From assembly GCF_014174515.1 (NCBI RefSeq), contig NZ_JACJUG010000011.1, positions 62,001-126,000 of the forward strand: DNA of 64,000 nt. The letters run 5' to 3'. Source of the stretch: Mitsuaria sp. WAJ17 (GTDB taxonomy: Bacteria; Pseudomonadota; Gammaproteobacteria; Burkholderiales; Burkholderiaceae_C). Shown piece by piece: positions 36,026-44,808 of the stretch (positions are counted from its first letter, which is position 1; every line of letters begins with the position of its first letter). The notes under the pieces are model-generated. The model saw only the letters and a program-made list of their open reading frames with translations, did no database searches and was not told the origin of the DNA. Both the position numbers and the translations under genes were made by a program.

Positions 36026-37044
36026 CCTTGCAGATCGGCCCAGTTCTTGGTGATGCTGGTCTCGAAGACGTTGTCGCCATTGGCGTCCAGCTCGACCAGC
36101 GCCTTGCCGCCACCCTGCACGGTGACGCGCACCTGGCTGCCGCCGGCGCCCTTGACCAGGACCTGGCCGCTGCTGGGGTAGCTGAGGGAAGACTCCTTCA
36201 CCAGCGCCACAGGCGTGGACACGGTGATGTCACGCGATTCCAGCGCCGTGCTGTTCACGGTGCCGCCGTAGGTCAGCGTGGAACGGTAGCCAGAGCCGCT
36301 GGGCGTCGTGCTCACGTTCAGGTTGAAGCCGGTGATGGTGGACTGGAAGCTGCTGCCGGCCGCCGTGCCACTGGTGGAGAAGGACGGGATGCTCATCGCG
36401 ACCGAGGTGCTGCCGACACCGGTGGCGGCGACGGTCATCTGGAATTCACCCTGGCCGGTCATGGTGCCACCCGCATTGGCAACGCGCAGATTGCCCAGCT
36501 TGACGGCGATGGTGGCGCTGTACTGGCTGCTGCCGAAGCTGCCGGTGACGGACTTCAGCGCGTAGTCCATGGTGCCGTCCAGCGTGCCCTCGGACTCCCG
36601 GCAACCCGAGGCCTTGATGGCCATGCTGTCGCCCGAATCCAGGATCTGGTTGCCATTGGCATCGTTGACGGTGACCTCGACGCTGCCGCCCAGGCGGCAG
36701 TTCTGCATCACGGTGGTCGTGGCGCCCAGCACCACGGCGGTCCCCTGAGCCTGCTTGAAGCGCTCAGCCAGGCGCTGGGCCTGCTGCTGCGCAATCCACA
36801 GTGGCTGCGGCAGCGCCTGCGCATCAACGCCCAGCACATTGCCAGCGCCGGCGCTCATCATGTAGGTGCCGGCGCCCACGCCCTGCGCGGCCGCCATCTG
36901 GTAGTTGCTGCTGGTAATGGCCAGCGGCTGGCGCAGCGGCTGAACGTCCGGGCCAGCGCTGCCGCCACCACCGCCGCAAGCGCTCAGCAGCAGGGCCGTC
37001 GTCAGGAGGGAAAGGCTGGAAGGCAAGACGCGATGGGTATTCAT
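36022..37044 (-). CDS. Hypothetical secreted lipoprotein
   Basis: A 340-residue predicted lipoprotein. The signal peptide ends in the lipobox LLSAC (Cys at about residue 22), directly followed by a glycine linker GGGGG, common in Burkholderiales lipoproteins. The mature part is rich in Ser, Thr, Gly and Val strands and contains DANGNQILDSGDS and ELDANGDNVFET, two calcium-loop-like Asp-rich stretches that may bind metal. No known domain is evident. It is coupled by 4 bp to the barrel-like gene downstream. Start: ATG at 37044, with GGAGG in the upstream GGGAGGATCCC. Confidence 0.65.
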   Translation of the reverse strand: MNTHRVLPSSLSLLTTALLLSACGGGGGSAGPDVQPLRQPLAITSSNYQMAAAQGVGAGTYMMSAGAGNVLGVDAQALPQPLWIAQQQAQRLAERFKQAQGTAVVLGATTTVMQNCRLGGSVEVTVNDANGNQILDSGDSMAIKASGCRESEGTLDGTMDYALKSVTGSFGSSQYSATIAVKLGNLRVANAGGTMTGQGEFQMTVAATGVGSTSVAMSIPSFSTSGTAAGSSFQSTITGFNLNVSTTPSGSGYRSTLTYGGTVNSTALESRDITVSTPVALVKESSLSYPSSGQVLVKGAGGSQVRVTVQGGGKALVELDANGDNVFETSITKNWADLQG

Positions 37045-37304
37045 GGGATCCTCCCTGGATCAAGGGCTTGTTGAAGAAAACTTTCAGTGAAAGGGGCGAG
37101 GCAGTTTAGGCGGCCGGCCGAGTCGCGGGCGGCCCCCCGATTGGGGGCCCTGGCCCGCATCGGAGTGGGTGTCCGGCCCCTACGCAAACGGCGCTTGACA
37201 CCCCGCAGCGCAACGCCGGCCGGGCTGCCTGCGATGACCCCGGAGTACCGAGCGTTGCAACGCCTGTGCGACTGCCGCACACCAGGAAGCCGGCAGCTGG
37301 AGCA

Positions 37305-37317
37305 GGGTCAGGTCTTG
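37305..37317 (+). repeat. Copy 3 of the GGGTCAGGTCTTG word (intergenic)
   Basis: Exact match 17 bp before the stop of the ABC-2 permease (convergent side of that gene), in the 289-bp gap 37045-37333. Apart from this copy, that gap contains a GC-rich hairpin at 37131-37149 without a T tract and the palindrome GCGTTGCAACGC at 37252-37263; I see no gene in it. Confidence 0.6.
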
Positions 37318-37333
37318 CCTGTTCCGATGCGGC

Positions 37334-38635
37334 TCACTCACGCCAGCGGAAGCGCCAGATGGCCAGACCGGTGAGCAGGAGTGCGCTGCCGAACAGCACC
37401 GCCGCCGCGAGAAGGGCCGTGGCCAGGCCCTGGCCGCGCCAGGTCATGGCGTCCAGGCCATCGACGGCCCAGCGCAACGGCACCCAGAGGGTCAGGTCTT
37501 GCAGCCAGGCCGGGAAGACGAAGCTGGGAACCCAGGCGCCGCCCAGCATCACCAGCATCAGCGAAGCCATGATGGCCAGGCCGCGCGTGGTCTCCGGCGA
37601 GCCACCCAGCGCCGCCAGGGCCAGGCCGAAGCCCGCCGTGAACGCGCCCATGCCCAGCACCACCAGCACGAAGCCTGGCAGGCTGCCCTGCACGCGGAAG
37701 CCGAACACGGCCATGCCCGCGGCCAGCACCACCAGCAGCACCGCCGAGGCGATGATCCAGATGCTCAGGAAGTGGCTGCCCAGCAGCAGCCCCTTGGACA
37801 GGGGCGCGGCGCGCAAGCGCTGCCACATGCCGCTGCGCCGGGCCATCAGGAGGCCGACGCCCAGCTCCACGCCCAGCATCAGCACGAACTGCACCCCCAT
37901 GCCCGAGAAGCTGTGCGCATAGCTGTTGTAGCCCGCCTGGCCGGCGCTGAGGGCCTGGGTCTTGAGCGCGTACGGCAGGCTCAGCACCTCGCCGGGCGAT
38001 CCTGCAGCCGCGGCGGCGCCCGAGGCCGGCGCTTCACCGGGCTGCGGCGTCTGCAGATCGTTCACCGTGCGAGCCAGCGCCTTGAGCTGCTCACGGCGCG
38101 CGGCGGGGAGGTCGCTGCCCTCGATCTCGGATTCCACCGTGGCCAGCCCTGCCCCAGCCTGCCCATGGCCGAAGCCCTGGGACAGGGTCTCACGCATCGC
38201 ATGCTGGGCGAGCAGACCCTCCAGTATCTGGGCCGACATCGACTCGCTCGGGTCATACCAGAGCTGCACCTCGGGCAACTCGTGGCGGTCCCACCAGCGC
38301 GAGGCCCGGGTGCCGAAGCCGGCCGGCATCAGCACAGCCGCCCGGCGCTCGCCCTTGCGGACCGCGGCCTCGGCCTCAGCGCGTGTCATCGCCAGCACCG
38401 CCAGCTTGCCGTCCTGCTGCAGTTGCAGGCCAATGCGCTGGCTCAGGGCCGAGCCGTCCTCATCGACCCAGGCGACCTTCAGCCGCGCCGTCTCCTTCGC
38501 ACCGCTGTCGCCGAAGAGGCTGCCGAAGAAGGCGGCGATCAGGATGGGCATCAGCAGGTGGGTGATCAGGGCCTTGCGGTTCTTCAGGTACAGCTGCAGC
38601 TGGGTACGCACCAGGGCGATCAATGCATGTGTCAT
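37334..38635 (-). CDS. ABC-2 family transporter permease
   Basis: A 433-residue permease of an ABC-2 exporter. One helix lies near the N-terminus (ALITHLLMPILIAAFFGSL, residues about 28-46), followed by a large external domain to about residue 245, then five helices. It ends LAIWRFRWRE. The region RWAVDGLDAMTWRGQG is characteristic of the YhhJ/NatB-like branch. The ATG at 38635 is preferred since GAGGGG lies six bases upstream; the longer frame would use a TTG. It pairs with the ATPase just upstream, whose stop lies 14 bp before this start. Substrate unknown; relatives export drugs, Na+ or lipids. It contains copy 4 of the 13-bp word. Confidence 0.92.
   Translation of the reverse strand: MTHALIALVRTQLQLYLKNRKALITHLLMPILIAAFFGSLFGDSGAKETARLKVAWVDEDGSALSQRIGLQLQQDGKLAVLAMTRAEAEAAVRKGERRAAVLMPAGFGTRASRWWDRHELPEVQLWYDPSESMSAQILEGLLAQHAMRETLSQGFGHGQAGAGLATVESEIEGSDLPAARREQLKALARTVNDLQTPQPGEAPASGAAAAAGSPGEVLSLPYALKTQALSAGQAGYNSYAHSFSGMGVQFVLMLGVELGVGLLMARRSGMWQRLRAAPLSKGLLLGSHFLSIWIIASAVLLVVLAAGMAVFGFRVQGSLPGFVLVVLGMGAFTAGFGLALAALGGSPETTRGLAIMASLMLVMLGGAWVPSFVFPAWLQDLTLWVPLRWAVDGLDAMTWRGQGLATALLAAAVLFGSALLLTGLAIWRFRWRE
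37489..37501 (+). repeat. Copy 4 of the GGGTCAGGTCTTG word
   Basis: Exact match inside the ABC-2 permease gene, 184 bp from copy 3 and in the same orientation. On the coding strand it reads CAA-GAC-CTG-ACC (Gln-Asp-Leu-Thr), using the rare CAA codon. Confidence 0.55.
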
Positions 38636-38649
38636 GTTCGTCCCCTCGC

Positions 38650-39603
38650 TCAATCGCGCAATTGGCGCCCCGTGAGGGACAGGAAGAGCTGCTCCAGGCT
38701 GGGCCGCTCGGTGTGCAGTCCCTGTAGGCGCACCTCCAGGCCGGCCAGGCGCTGCAGCACGGTCGGCAGGACGGCCAGCGAGGCCAGCTCCAGGCGCAGC
38801 TGCTGCGGGCGCTCACCGCCGGCCAGCGGCTGCACGCCCGGCAACTGACCCAGGGCTTCGGCCAGGCCTGCCTTGATCGGCCGGTCCAGATCCAGGCAGA
38901 CGGTGGTCGCCAGCACCGCTGCGTCCAGCAGTTCGCGGGTGCGTCCCGAGGCCACGATCTGACCGTGGTCCACGATCAGCAGGCGATCGCACAGGCGCTC
39001 GGCCTCCTCCATGTAGTGCGTGGTGTAGAGCAGGGCCTTGCCTGCATCCCGCAGGGCCAGCAGGGCCTCGAAGATGGCATTGCGGCTCTGCGGGTCCACG
39101 CCCACGGTGGGCTCGTCCAGGATCACGATGGCCGGGTCGTGCAGCAGGGCGCAGGCGATGTGCAGCCGGCGCTTCATGCCGCCGCTGAATTCGGCCACGA
39201 TGTCGCCGGCTCGGTCGCGCAGGCCGGCGATGTCCAGGGCGGCATCCACCCGTTGGGTCAGGCGCTGGCCAGCCAGGCCGTAGAGGGCCCCGAAAGCCCG
39301 CAGATTGCTCGCCGCGCTAAGGGTCTCGTGCAGGGCCAGCTCCTGGGGCACCAGGCCCAGCAGGCCCTTGCGCGGGTCGGCATCACCCCGCATGGGCTGG
39401 CCCTCGATCAGGCAGTCACCGCCATCCGCATCGATCAGGCCGGCGATCATGGAGACCGTGGTGCTCTTGCCCGCGCCGTTGGGGCCCAGCAGGCCTAGGA
39501 CCTCGCCACGCCGCAGGCTCAGGTCCATGGAGCGGACCACTTCCTGCGCCCCGTAGCGCTTGCGCAGGCCGCGTGCCTGCAGGATCACCGACGCATCGTT
39601 CAT
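38650..39603 (-). CDS. ABC transporter ATP-binding protein
   Basis: A 317-residue ATPase for the ABC-2 permease that follows. Walker A is GPNGAGKST (residues about 41-49), the signature FSGGMKRRL and Walker B AIVILDEPTVGVD, with the H-loop in TTHYMEEAERL. The C-terminal 90 residues (beyond about 225) form the regulatory region seen in drug-exporter ATPases of the DrrA/CcmA type. It starts at the ATG at 39603 and is transcribed towards the permease. Confidence 0.94.
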   Translation of the reverse strand: MNDASVILQARGLRKRYGAQEVVRSMDLSLRRGEVLGLLGPNGAGKSTTVSMIAGLIDADGGDCLIEGQPMRGDADPRKGLLGLVPQELALHETLSAASNLRAFGALYGLAGQRLTQRVDAALDIAGLRDRAGDIVAEFSGGMKRRLHIACALLHDPAIVILDEPTVGVDPQSRNAIFEALLALRDAGKALLYTTHYMEEAERLCDRLLIVDHGQIVASGRTRELLDAAVLATTVCLDLDRPIKAGLAEALGQLPGVQPLAGGERPQQLRLELASLAVLPTVLQRLAGLEVRLQGLHTERPSLEQLFLSLTGRQLRD

Positions 39604-39737
39604 GCCCTCGCTCCCGATGAAAAGGACTGGATGGGCGGAGTCTAGGCAAACGCGCTGCCGCCGGCACCCGGCACAGAGACAAACGGACAGCCCGCGCGAC
39701 GAATCGACAGCGGCGCGGCGCCGATAAAATCGCCGCC

Positions 39738-41708
39738 ATGAGCGCCTCGCCCAAGCACCTCGAACTCCTGGCCCCGGCCAAGACCGCCGACATCGGCATC
39801 GAAGCCGTCAACCACGGCGCCGACGCCGTCTACATCGGCGGCCCCGGTTTCGGCGCCCGCCACAACGCCAGCAACGAGATCCAGGACATCGAGCGCCTGG
39901 TTCGCCACGCCCACCGCTATGGCGCGCGCATCTTCATCACCCTCAACACCATCCTGCGCGACGACGAACTGGAGGACGCACGCCGCATGGCCTGGCAGGT
40001 CTACGAGGCTGGCGCCGACGCGCTCATCGTGCAGGACATGGGCCTCACCCAGATCGATCTGCCGCCCATCCAGCTGCATGCCAGCACGCAATGCGACATC
40101 CGTACGCCGGAGAAGGCCCGTTTTCTGCAGGACGCCGGCTTCTCGCAGGTCGTGGCCGCCCGCGAGCTGACCCTGCCGCAGATCCGCGCCATGGCGGGCG
40201 CGCTCACCTCCGCTCAGCTGGAGTTCTTCATCCACGGCGCCCTGTGCGTGGCCTACAGCGGCCAGTGCTTCATCAGCCACGCCCACACCGGCCGCAGCGC
40301 CAACCGTGGCGACTGCTCCCAGGCCTGCCGCCTGCCCTACGAGGTGCTGGACGCCCAGGGCCGTATCGTGGCCCACCAGAAGCATGTGCTGTCCATGAAG
40401 GACAACGACCAGAGCGCCAATCTGCGTGCACTGATCGACGCTGGCGTGCGCAGCTTCAAGATCGAGGGCCGCTACAAGGACATGGGCTATGTGAAGAACA
40501 TCACCGGCCACTACCGGCGCCTGCTGGACGACATCCTGGAGGAGCGCCCCGGCCTGGCCCGCGCCTCCAGCGGCCGCACCCGCCTCTTCTTCACGCCGGA
40601 CCCCGAGCGCAGCTTCAACCGCGGAAGCACAGACTACTTCGTCACCGGCCGCAAGGAGGACATCGGCGCCTTCGACACCCCCAAGCATGCCGGCCTGCCG
40701 CTGGGTTGGGTCAGCAAGGCCGATGGCGAGGGCTTCGAGCTGGAACTGGAGCCGGGCGTGAGCCCCCTCAACAATGGCGACGCCCTCACCTACCTGGACC
40801 TGAAAAAGGAGCTGGTGGGACTGCGCGTCAACGTGGCCACGCCCCTGGATGCGCAGGATCGACGCTGGCGCGTCGAGCCCAACGAGGCCATGGACTCGCT
40901 GAAGGACCTGCGCCGCGGCGTGGCCCTGTCCCGCAACCGCGACATGGCCTGGGACCGGCAGTTGGAGAAGAAGTCCGCCGAGCGCCGCATCGCCCTGGAC
41001 CTCAGCCTGATGGAGACACCCGAAGGCATTGCCCTGCAGCTGACAGACGAGGACGGCCACGCCGCCTATGTCGAGCTGCCCCTGGACAAGCAGGCCGCCC
41101 AGCAGGCCGAGCGGGCCGAGGCCGGCGCGCGCGAGGCCCTCGCCAAGCTGGGCGCCACGGTCTTCGAGACGCGCGAGCTGCACCTGCTGTGGTCGCGCCC
41201 CCTGTTCGTGCCGGCCAGCCAGCTCAATGCCCTTCGCCGCGAGGCCGTCGAGCAGCTCGAGGCCACGCGCCTGGCCGCCCTGCCCCGGATGCCGCGGGCC
41301 CGGCCGGTGGAGCCCCCGGCGCCCTATCCGGAAGACACCCTGTCCTACCTGGCCAATGTCTTCAACCACCCCGCCCGTGACTTCTACGCCCGCCACGGCG
41401 TGCGCGTCATCGAGGCCGCCTACGAAAGCCACGAGGAGCAAGGCGAGGTCAGCCTCATGATCACCAAGCACTGCGTGCGCTACTCGCTGTCCCTGTGCCC
41501 CAAGCAGGCCAAGGGCGTGACCGGGGTGCAGGGCACGGTGCGCGCCGAGCCCATGCAGTTGGTCAACGGCAAGGAGAAGCTCACCCTGCGCTTCGACTGC
41601 AAGCCCTGCGAGATGCACGTGGTTGGCAAGATCAAGAAGAGCGTGCTGCAGCAGCTGCCGGCCGCGCCCATCCAGTTCTACAAGGCCCGGCCCAACGCTG
41701 CTCACTGA
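39738..41708 (+). CDS. rlhA: 23S rRNA 5-hydroxycytidine synthase RlhA (U32 peptidase family)
   Basis: A 656-residue U32-family protein. The N-terminus LELLAPAKTADIGIEAVNHGADAVYIGGPGF is the U32 signature and the cysteines that hold the prephenate-dependent iron-sulfur-like site lie in CVAYSGQCFISH and NRGDCSQACR. A C-terminal DUF3656/collagenase-like extension (residues about 380-650, ending near FDCKPCEMHVVG) makes it full-length RlhA (E. coli YdcP 653), which hydroxylates C2501 of 23S rRNA, rather than the shorter TrhP that acts on tRNA. It is divergent from the ABC genes, 134 bp apart. Confidence 0.88.
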   Translation: MSASPKHLELLAPAKTADIGIEAVNHGADAVYIGGPGFGARHNASNEIQDIERLVRHAHRYGARIFITLNTILRDDELEDARRMAWQVYEAGADALIVQDMGLTQIDLPPIQLHASTQCDIRTPEKARFLQDAGFSQVVAARELTLPQIRAMAGALTSAQLEFFIHGALCVAYSGQCFISHAHTGRSANRGDCSQACRLPYEVLDAQGRIVAHQKHVLSMKDNDQSANLRALIDAGVRSFKIEGRYKDMGYVKNITGHYRRLLDDILEERPGLARASSGRTRLFFTPDPERSFNRGSTDYFVTGRKEDIGAFDTPKHAGLPLGWVSKADGEGFELELEPGVSPLNNGDALTYLDLKKELVGLRVNVATPLDAQDRRWRVEPNEAMDSLKDLRRGVALSRNRDMAWDRQLEKKSAERRIALDLSLMETPEGIALQLTDEDGHAAYVELPLDKQAAQQAERAEAGAREALAKLGATVFETRELHLLWSRPLFVPASQLNALRREAVEQLEATRLAALPRMPRARPVEPPAPYPEDTLSYLANVFNHPARDFYARHGVRVIEAAYESHEEQGEVSLMITKHCVRYSLSLCPKQAKGVTGVQGTVRAEPMQLVNGKEKLTLRFDCKPCEMHVVGKIKKSVLQQLPAAPIQFYKARPNAAH

Positions 41709-41874
41709 GCGCGGCCCGCAGCGGCGCGGCGGACCTGTGGCCAATGCCACAGCCCCGCACTGAAGCCATGCAAGGCCTGCCCGGGCTGTGATACCGTGGA
41801 GCGGATCCAGCCTCCGCTGCAGCCCGGCATGCCGCCACCCGTCCCCCATCACGCGCGCCTGAAAGGTCCCGGCC

Positions 41875-44520
41875 ATGGCTGAGGCTGTGCGGCACCGCCC
41901 CCAGCGTGACTGGTGGGCCCTGGGCCTGGGCTACTGGCCGGTGGCCTTGAGCCTCCTGCTGAGCCTGCTGGTCTGCGCGACACTGGCGCGCCTGGATGCG
42001 CGGCATTCAGCCGAACAGGAGCGCCAGCGGGTGGCCGAGCAACTGGACCTGCTGCGCAGCCGCCTGGAGCTGGTCGCCCGCAACACCTTCGCCCCCAGCC
42101 AGTCTCTGGAGGCCATGATCCAGCTGGACGGCGCGATCAGCGAAGCCCGCTTCGCCATGCTGACCGAGAAGGCGATCAAGCTTTACCCGCAGGTGCGCAG
42201 CATCGCCATCGCACCAGATGATGTGGTGCGGCTGGTCTACCCCCTCCCCGGCAACGAACGGGCCCTGGGACTGGACTACCGCAGCGTGCCAGCCCAGTGG
42301 CGCCAGGTTCAGCAAGCCCGGGAGAGCCAGGCCGCGTTGCTGGTTGGCCCGGTGCAGCTGGTGCAGGGCGGTCAAGGCTTGATTCTGCGCAACCCCGTCT
42401 TCCTGCCCTCGTCACCGCCCGCCGCGCCCCGCTACTGGGGCATGGTGTCCGTGGTGGCAGACCTGGACCGCTTCATGGCCGATGCAGGCCTGGGCGCCCA
42501 TCCGGAACTCGGCCTGCTGCTGACCGAATCCAGGGGCGGCAAGGAGGCCGGCCCTCTGATCTGGGGCCAGTCCGCCCTCCTCAAGCTGCCGCCGCGGGAC
42601 TTGGTGCAACAGCGGGTGCAGGTGCCGGGCGCGCAGTGGCTGCTGGCGGCCCAGCCCACCGACGGTTGGCAGGACCAGCCTTTTCGCTGGCAATCGGCGG
42701 AGGTGCTGGCTGCCGCCGTAGCCGGCGGCGTTTTGAGCCTGCTGCTGGCCCTGCTGGTGCGGCAAAGCCGGGTGCTGCAGCAGCGCAACGAGACCCTCGC
42801 CCGAGAAATCCAGGAAGGCCAGCAGATGCGTGAGCAGCTGGAGGAGTCGCAGGCCCGCTTCCGCAGCATGGCGGCCCTGGCCTCCGACTGGGTCTGGGAG
42901 CAGGACGAGCAGCTGCGCTTCACCTACATCTCGCGCATCGCCGAGGAAGCCACGGAAGTGCAGAGCAGCTCGGTGCTGGGCCATCACCGCTGGGACTCCC
43001 CCGCCCTGCTGCCCGGCATCGACTGGGAGGAGCACAAGGCCCAGCTGGCCCGGCGCGAGCCCTTCCGCGACTTCGAATATGCGCAGCGCACGCCCGATGG
43101 CAGCGTCCGCCATGTGAGCATCTCCGGCGTGCCCTTCTTTGATGCCGAGGGCCGCTTCAAGGGCTACCGCGGCACCGGGCGCAGCATCACGGAGGCCAAG
43201 GAGGCCGAGGTCGCGCTGCGCCGCTCGCAGCAGGAGCTGACGGTCGCACGCGACCGCCTGCAGGCCGTGCTCGACGCGGCGCAGGAGGTGGCCATCATCG
43301 CCACCGACATGGTCGGCCACATCCTGCTGTTCAACCGCGGCGCCGAACACATGCTGGGCTATGCCGAGGCCGAGCTGCTGGGGCGCTCGCCGGCCTGCCT
43401 GCATGATCCCCAGGAGGTCGTGCAGCGTGCCGCCGAACTCAGCCGGCTGCGCGGCACGACGGTCGAGGGCTTCGAGACCTTTGTGCTGCTGGCCCGCGAG
43501 CTGGGCAGCGAAACGCGGGAATGGACCTACCTGCGCAAGGACGGCCGACGGCTCTGGGTCTCGCTCAGCGTCAGCCATGTGCGTGGGCGGGATGGCCAGG
43601 CCATCGGCTACCTGGGCGTGGCCCGCGACATCACCGCCCAGCGTGCGGCCGAGTCGGAGCTGCGGCAGCTCAATGCCGAGCTCGAGTCCCGCGTGCAGCA
43701 GCGCACGCTGGAACTGCGGGCGGCCCTTCAGCACCTGAAGGACGCGCAGGATGGCCTGCTCCGCTCCGAGAAGCTGGCCGGCCTGGGTTCCATGGTGGCC
43801 GGCGTGGCCCATGAGCTGAACACGCCGCTGGGCAACTGCCTCACTACAGCCTCGACGCTGCAGGAACGCACCCGGGAAATCCGGCATGAGTTCGACAGTG
43901 GCCAGATGCGTCGATCCACGCTGGACGGCTATCTGCAGGAAGCCGGCCAGGCCTGCGACATCCTGCTGCGCGGCCTGGACACGGCCAATGACTTGGTCAG
44001 CCACTTCAAGCAGCTCTCGGTCGACCAGACCAGCATGCAGCGGCGCAGCTATGCCCTAGATGCCGTCGTGGGCGACGTGATCAGCCTGCTGCGCGCACGC
44101 TGGAAGACCACACCCTACCTGCTGGAGGCCGAGCTGGCTGTCGAGGGGCCACTGGAGGGCTATCCCGGGCCGCTGGGCCAGGTGCTCAGCAACCTGCTTC
44201 TCAACGCCCTGCTCCATGCCTTCGAGGGCCGCGAGCAGGGCCGCGTGAGGATCAGCGCCCGCAGCGTTTCCGCCAGCGACTACCTGCTGGTGGTGGAGGA
44301 CGACGGCATCGGCATGAGCGAGGAGGTCCGGCGCCGGGCCTTCGACCCCTTCTTCACCACCAAGATGGGACGAGGCGGAACAGGCCTAGGCCTCAACATC
44401 GTCTACAACCTCGTGTGCACCGTGCTGGGCGGCAGCATCAGCCTGCACAGCGAGCCGGGCCAGGGCAGCCGCTTCGAGATCCGCCTGCCCAAGGTGGCGC
44501 CCATCCTGACGATGGTCTGA
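41875..44520 (+). CDS. Orphan sensor histidine kinase with CHASE and two PAS domains
   Basis: An 881-residue membrane kinase. A helix (WPVALSLLLSLLVCATL, residues about 22-38) is followed by an external CHASE-like sensor domain (about 60-260, with AIAPDDVVRLVYPLPGNE and LRNPVFLP), a second helix (about 280-300), a coiled coil, two PAS domains (about 320-440 and 460-590), and a dimerisation helix with the phospho-acceptor H646 in VAHELNTPLGNC. The ATPase domain has NLLLNALLHAFE (N box), VVEDDGIGMS (G1) and GGTGLGLNIVYNLV (G2). No response regulator gene is nearby, so the partner is elsewhere. CHASE domains sense small external ligands; which one is unknown. Confidence 0.92.
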   Translation: MAEAVRHRPQRDWWALGLGYWPVALSLLLSLLVCATLARLDARHSAEQERQRVAEQLDLLRSRLELVARNTFAPSQSLEAMIQLDGAISEARFAMLTEKAIKLYPQVRSIAIAPDDVVRLVYPLPGNERALGLDYRSVPAQWRQVQQARESQAALLVGPVQLVQGGQGLILRNPVFLPSSPPAAPRYWGMVSVVADLDRFMADAGLGAHPELGLLLTESRGGKEAGPLIWGQSALLKLPPRDLVQQRVQVPGAQWLLAAQPTDGWQDQPFRWQSAEVLAAAVAGGVLSLLLALLVRQSRVLQQRNETLAREIQEGQQMREQLEESQARFRSMAALASDWVWEQDEQLRFTYISRIAEEATEVQSSSVLGHHRWDSPALLPGIDWEEHKAQLARREPFRDFEYAQRTPDGSVRHVSISGVPFFDAEGRFKGYRGTGRSITEAKEAEVALRRSQQELTVARDRLQAVLDAAQEVAIIATDMVGHILLFNRGAEHMLGYAEAELLGRSPACLHDPQEVVQRAAELSRLRGTTVEGFETFVLLARELGSETREWTYLRKDGRRLWVSLSVSHVRGRDGQAIGYLGVARDITAQRAAESELRQLNAELESRVQQRTLELRAALQHLKDAQDGLLRSEKLAGLGSMVAGVAHELNTPLGNCLTTASTLQERTREIRHEFDSGQMRRSTLDGYLQEAGQACDILLRGLDTANDLVSHFKQLSVDQTSMQRRSYALDAVVGDVISLLRARWKTTPYLLEAELAVEGPLEGYPGPLGQVLSNLLLNALLHAFEGREQGRVRISARSVSASDYLLVVEDDGIGMSEEVRRRAFDPFFTTKMGRGGTGLGLNIVYNLVCTVLGGSISLHSEPGQGSRFEIRLPKVAPILTMV

Positions 44521-44582
44521 GCGGCCAGTCGGGCGCGCAAGACCTGGCCCCACCGGGTCCGCCCAATGGTCCCGGCCAAAGA

Positions 44583-44615
44583 ACGGGGCCCCGCCGCATC
44601 AGCTGCGGGGCCCGT
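44583..44615. terminator. GC-rich hairpin between convergent genes
   Basis: An inverted repeat ACGGGGCCCCGC / GCGGGGCCCGT with one bulged base and a 10-nt loop sits 63 bp past the kinase stop, facing the LysR gene. It lacks a T tract on either strand, so terminator function is uncertain. The rest of the 288-bp gap 44521-44808 holds no gene I can see. Confidence 0.4.
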
Positions 44616-44808
44616 CCGCGGAAGGATCAGCCTCCACTGTCCCTCCCTCAGCCCGCATCCAGGCCGACGCCTTGGTCTCGTCAGCCGGACTGCCCCTGCA
44701 AGCCGGGGCGGCGGGACTCCTCTCGCCTGAGCTACGACTGCCGTCGTGCGCGCATTGCAAGGCCTGCCGCGCGGGCGCGCAAGCAAGATGCCGGTGCGGG
44801 TATGAGCT

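Noticed and set aside
37252-37263. The palindrome GCGTTGCAACGC in the 289-bp gap.
   Set aside because: Symmetric but isolated and not near a start codon; I found no second site or likely regulator.
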